Shown: positions 6,428-8,595 of the stretch, piece after piece
How positions within the stretch are numbered: the stretch's first letter is position 1
Layout: each line of letters starts with the position of its first letter
Assembly (NCBI GenBank): GCA_035528435.1
Contig: DATKYN010000158.1
Coordinates: 1 to 8,595, forward strand
DNA from: SG8-40 sp035528435
Lineage (GTDB): Bacteria > Pseudomonadota > Gammaproteobacteria > Burkholderiales > Eutrophovitaceae
DNA: 8,595 nucleotides
Direction: 5' to 3'
Program-made: the position numbers and the translations under genes
The notes under the pieces: model-generated
Database searches by the model: none
Told to the model about the DNA's origin: nothing
Seen by the model: the letters and a program-made list of their open reading frames with translations, nothing else

Positions 6428-8595
6428 TGCAGCTTTTCCTGTTTGCATTGGCCGCAGCCGCCGGTGCCGCCTGGCTGAATCAGCAGGCGCAGTTACCGCC
6501 GCTGGAGTACGGCCTTTCGGTGTTCGTGGCGGGGGGCGCCGCCTGGTTGCTGAACAAGCCAGCAACCCGTTTAACGCGGTTCGTTTCTCTCACTTTGTGG
6601 TTGCTGACCTTCTTTGTTGCAGGATTCTTCTGGGCCGCGTTGCAGGGTTCCGTGAAACTGGAACACGCGCTCGAAGAACCCTGGCACGGGCGTGATGTGC
6701 GCGTTGAAGGCGTGATTTCCCAAATGACGCAGCCGAATACGCGCGGCACGCGTTTCAGATTCGATGTCGAACGTGTCCTGACAGTTGGCGCCAGGATTCC
6801 GCCGCGGGTCGCAATCACCTGGTATGGCGGATGGGACGGCAACACGAACACGGTACCGGATCTGCAAGCGGGGCAGCGCTGGCAGTTTACGGCGCGGCTT
6901 CGCCCGCCTCACGGCAACTTCAACCCACATGGCTTCGACATTGAAGCCTGGATGCTCGAACGCAATATCAGGGCGACGGGTTACATTCGCGCACAGGAAT
7001 CGGCAAGGCTGATTACGCCAATGGTCTGGCGACCGGGCTATGTGGTGGAGAGGCTGCGCGAGCAGATCCGGGGCAATCTTTTCTCGCTGCTGGAAGGTCG
7101 GCCCTACACGGGGATTCTGGCCGCCCTCGCGGTCGGCGATCAACGTGCCATTTCTGCCGATCAGTGGCTGGTTCTGACGCGGACCGGTACCAACCATCTG
7201 ATGAGCATATCGGGGTTGCACGTCACACTGGTAGCCGGGCTGGTGTTTGCGCTGACTCTGGGTATCTGGCGACGGTCCATACGGCTTGCTTCAATAGTTT
7301 CACCGCTGCGTGCCGCAACCCTGCTTGGATTGCTGGTGGCAGCGGGTTACGCGACGCTGTCCGGGTTCGCGGTACCGGCACAGCGCGCCATCTGCATGCT
7401 CGCCGTTCTCGCGTTCGCGCTGCTCGCAGGTTGGCACGCTTCGACCCCTGCTGTCCTGGGTCTTGCGCTCGTGTTTGTCGTCTCGCTCGACCCGATGGCG
7501 GTGACATCTTCCGGATTCTGGCTGTCGTTTGCTGCTGTAGCCGCAATTCTCGTGTCTACCAGCCTTCATGGCAGAGCCGACGGGCTCGCCATGAAGTGGA
7601 CGCGGGTACAGTGGTCTATCACCATCGCACTTGTTCCGTTGTTGCTTGTTCTGTTCCATCAGGTATCGATTGTTTCGCCAATCGCCAACGCCATCGCCAT
7701 CCCGGTGGTCAGTTTTCTGATCGCGCCGCTTGCGTTGCTGCTCGTTGTGCTGCCACTGGAGTTTCTTGCAACGCTTGCACACGCCATAGTGCGCGTGATT
7801 TTCAGCGTGCTTGAGTTTCTGTCCGGTCTGCCGGGGGCAGTGTGGCAACAACATGCACCGGTCGTGTGGACGATCCCGCTTGCTGCTATCGGTATCGTAC
7901 TGTTGATGTTGCCGCGCGGATTTCCGGCACGCTGGCAGGGGATTGTCCTCCTGGTTCCGATGTTTGTGATCCGGCCACCGCAACCGGAGCAGGGCGAACT
8001 CTGGTTCACCTTACTCGATGTTGGTCAGGGCTTGGCCGCGGTGATGCGCACTGCAAATCACGTAGTACTGTTTGACACCGGACCGGACTACCCGGGCGGA
8101 ACCGACGCCGGACGCCGCATCGTTGTGCCGTATTTGCGTGGGGAGGGAATCCGGCATCTCGACCTGATGATTGTGAGCCACGACGACATCGACCACTACG
8201 GCGGCGCTGATTCAGTGCTTGCGGCACTGGCTCCGGATGAACTTCTGTCATCGGTCACCGGGCGTGAGCTTCGGGCTGGATGGCAAAGACTGAATCCGTG
8301 CGTGGCGGGGCAGGTATGGTCATTTGACAATGTGCAATTCGAAGTGCTTCATCCAGCGCCGCAAAACGTTCACAACGGGGCTGTTGGCGACAATGATCGC
8401 AGTTGTGTACTGCGCATCGAGTCAGAATACGGGACAATTTTGTTGCCGGCTGATATTGAACGTCGGTCCGAGCGACAGTTACTCACCACGAGTCGTTCGC
8501 GTTTGCACGCTGATGTGCTGGTCGCACCGCATCACGGCAGCCGCACCTCTTCAAGTCCACAGTTCGTCGAGATGGTTGCACCGAAAATGGTGTTA
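6427..8595 (+). CDS. comEC: ComEC/Rec2 DNA-uptake channel protein (C-terminus cut by right edge)
   Basis: The frame is open from ATG at 6427 to the last base (723 codons). Family members usually have about 750-830 residues, so probably under 100 are missing. ComEC moves transforming single-stranded DNA across the inner membrane. Order of parts: three N-terminal hydrophobic segments (within 1-75); a DUF4131/OB-type domain (about 85-200) ending with the typical PHGNFNPHGFD at 161-171; the Competence domain from about 224, with GDQRAISADQW and TGTNHLMSISGLHV (253-266), followed by many membrane segments to about 515; then a metallo-beta-lactamase-like domain. In the latter, DVGQG is at 531-535, the metal motif SHDDIDH at 584-590 (H585, D587, D589, H590), NDRSCVLRI at 656-664, PAD at 674-676 and PHHGSRTSS at 701-709. 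Active-site residues are retained, which fits a working nuclease domain. An in-frame stop at 6409 excludes an earlier start except in a few codons, none of which is ATG or GTG. Confidence 0.95.
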   Translation, partial: MQLFLFALAAAAGAAWLNQQAQLPPLEYGLSVFVAGGAAWLLNKPATRLTRFVSLTLWLLTFFVAGFFWAALQGSVKLEHALEEPWHGRDVRVEGVISQMTQPNTRGTRFRFDVERVLTVGARIPPRVAITWYGGWDGNTNTVPDLQAGQRWQFTARLRPPHGNFNPHGFDIEAWMLERNIRATGYIRAQESARLITPMVWRPGYVVERLREQIRGNLFSLLEGRPYTGILAALAVGDQRAISADQWLVLTRTGTNHLMSISGLHVTLVAGLVFALTLGIWRRSIRLASIVSPLRAATLLGLLVAAGYATLSGFAVPAQRAICMLAVLAFALLAGWHASTPAVLGLALVFVVSLDPMAVTSSGFWLSFAAVAAILVSTSLHGRADGLAMKWTRVQWSITIALVPLLLVLFHQVSIVSPIANAIAIPVVSFLIAPLALLLVVLPLEFLATLAHAIVRVIFSVLEFLSGLPGAVWQQHAPVVWTIPLAAIGIVLLMLPRGFPARWQGIVLLVPMFVIRPPQPEQGELWFTLLDVGQGLAAVMRTANHVVLFDTGPDYPGGTDAGRRIVVPYLRGEGIRHLDLMIVSHDDIDHYGGADSVLAALAPDELLSSVTGRELRAGWQRLNPCVAGQVWSFDNVQFEVLHPAPQNVHNGAVGDNDRSCVLRIESEYGTILLPADIERRSERQLLTTSRSRLHADVLVAPHHGSRTSSSPQFVEMVAPKMVL

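Noticed and set aside
7164..7983. Overlapping open frames of 216-227 codons on both strands inside comEC
   Set aside because: They lie within the Competence domain of comEC, whose own frame has clear motifs; the alternative products are Arg/Cys/His-rich shadows.

Overview
The window (moderately GC-rich, tightly packed) looks like an ordinary piece of a proteobacterial chromosome, most likely Betaproteobacteria or a near relative. The clues are an RpfE-like gene overlapping recJ, a LolC-type permease paired directly with LolD without a lolE, and a comEC close by. No mobile element, phage gene, CRISPR array, tRNA or rRNA was seen, and no gene is visibly broken. The genus cannot be named from this sequence alone.

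Layout. Minus strand, reading leftwards from 3465: an rpfE-like gene of unknown function (3465-2368), recJ overlapping it by 4 bases (2371-650), then 13 bases later an MgtC/SapB-DUF4010 membrane protein that begins with GTG at 636 and runs off the left edge. These three look like one transcript. A 131-base gap (3466-3596) separates this unit from the divergent plus-strand pair lolC (3597-4844) and lolD (4857-5591), the lipoprotein-releasing ABC transporter. Next, on the minus strand, comes a short AlkA-type DNA glycosylase (6241-5630), tail-to-tail with lolD. Last, on the plus strand, comEC (6427 to the right edge, incomplete) encodes the inner-membrane DNA-uptake channel.

How the genes fit together. 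LolC and LolD are partners that extract lipoproteins from the inner membrane. RecJ (5'-3' single-strand exonuclease), AlkA (alkylated-base removal) and ComEC (entry of transforming single strands) all act on DNA, but nothing here proves they are co-regulated. The MgtC-like protein is a membrane protein of uncertain function.

The least expected feature is a 39-codon reading frame (6308-6427) with a strong Shine-Dalgarno. Its TAA stop shares a base with the comEC ATG (TAATG), and comEC has no convincing Shine-Dalgarno of its own. This suggests comEC translation is coupled to an upstream leader peptide. I found no sign of a wholly new multi-gene system.
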